The notes under the pieces are model-generated. The model had not been told where the DNA came from. It searched no databases and saw only the letters and a list, made by a program, of their open reading frames with translations. The position numbers and the translations under genes were made by a program. Positions 5,525 through 5,811 of a stretch of 5,811 nucleotides of DNA are shown one piece after another. Numbering within the stretch: the stretch's first letter is position 1; each line of letters opens with the position of its first letter. The DNA is from Clostridia bacterium (GTDB lineage: Bacteria > Bacillota > Clostridia > TANB77 > CAG-508), in the NCBI GenBank assembly GCA_900768805.1, contig CAAGEF010000026.1:1-5811 (forward strand), written 5' to 3'.

Positions 5525-5811
5525 ATGAAAATAGTAAATACTAATACAGGTAAGATTTATGTAGATGTTGAAAAGCATCTTGAGTTTTTAAGCGTAGGAG
5601 ATTATGGAAAACAAAATAATATAAAAGCTGATTTTCTAGGTCTTACTAAAGAAATTAATAAGACGGAAAATGTGGATTTTGTTGTCTTTACCGGAGATAA
5701 CATAGATACTCCGGATGTGAAATCGTTGCATGAATTTTTGAAAATCGTCGGGAAAATTCGTAAACCCTGTTATTTTGTAATCGGCAACCACGATGTTTCA
5801 ACGAATGCCAA
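5525..5811 (+). CDS. 3'-partial ORF, apparently chimeric: radical-SAM-like N-terminus fused to metallophosphoesterase
   Basis: The ORF has a good start (AAGGAG at 5509-5514, 10 nt upstream) and runs off the window after 95 codons. Residues 1-45 (MKIVNTNTGKIYVD..., LSVGDYGKQNNIKADFLGL) resemble, from memory, the N-terminus of a radical-SAM family related to RlmN that occurs on mobile elements. From about residue 46 the protein reads as a calcineurin-like metallophosphoesterase: VVFTGDNID (GD motif, 53-61) and IGNHD (86-90). The D-x-H motif that should precede GD by 25-35 residues is absent. G+C rises from about 25% (5525-5660) to 38% (5661-5811), and codons such as CCG, CGT, TCG and GGC appear. 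I therefore think only the part up to about 5660 belongs to this operon. Confidence 0.55.
   Translation, partial: MKIVNTNTGKIYVDVEKHLEFLSVGDYGKQNNIKADFLGLTKEINKTENVDFVVFTGDNIDTPDVKSLHEFLKIVGKIRKPCYFVIGNHDVSTNA
5661..5811. other. Probable foreign segment from a chimeric assembly join
   Basis: Hand counts give 58 G/C in 151 bases here against 34 in 136 bases just upstream in the same reading frame. Codon choice changes and the protein family changes at the same place. The join probably lies within 5651-5665, where a short shared AT-rich word (GAAATTAATAA) could have bridged two genomes. The segment encodes an internal piece of a metallophosphoesterase. A real gene fusion is possible but less likely in an untrimmed contig. 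Confidence 0.55.

Noticed and set aside
1..5811. CRISPR array, tRNA, rRNA or insertion-sequence ends
   Set aside because: No regularly spaced direct repeats, cloverleaf sequences or terminal inverted repeats flanking a transposase were seen.

Overview
The window is AT-rich (about 25-28% G+C by eye), with AGA/TTA/AAT-biased codons and AAGGAGG-type Shine-Dalgarno sites. This points to a low-GC Bacillota (clostridial or related) replicon, probably a plasmid, phage or integrative element. All genes read on the + strand. The sequence is a raw contig: bases 1-25 are Illumina adapter, and the last ~150 bases look like a chimeric join to a different genome.

Region 1 (1-1126) is the 3' part of a DNA-binding protein with several helix-turn-helix-like segments and a C-terminal NUMOD1-like module. 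It ends in an intrinsic terminator. Its true N-terminus is probably lost at the contig end.

Region 2 (1127-5810) opens with a good sigma-A promoter (TTGACA, 17 nt, TGG-TAATAT). It then runs as one tight operon: a 99-aa unknown protein; a structured intergenic RNA; a 28-aa membrane microprotein; a 63-aa helical protein; a diverged DNA sliding clamp (DnaN/beta-clamp-like, 291 aa); a 93-aa Ala/Glu/Lys helix with an acidic tail; a ubiquitin-like PRTRC-C-type protein with a basic tail (143 aa, ends in Gly); an E1-like ThiF adenylyltransferase (220 aa); an acidic Tyr-rich unknown (~263 aa); an E2-like PRTRC-B/Prok-E2_D protein (210 aa); and the start of another gene whose N-terminus resembles a radical-SAM family.

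The core is therefore a bacterial ubiquitin-like cassette of the PRTRC type (Ubl + E1 + E2 homologues), encoded next to a sliding-clamp homologue. No JAB/PRTRC-A peptidase or ParB is visible, though either could lie beyond the window. The most interesting hypothesis is that the mobile element's clamp is modified or regulated by the Ubl pathway, a bacterial parallel of eukaryotic PCNA ubiquitin/SUMO modification. The co-location is seen in the sequence; the functional link is inference.
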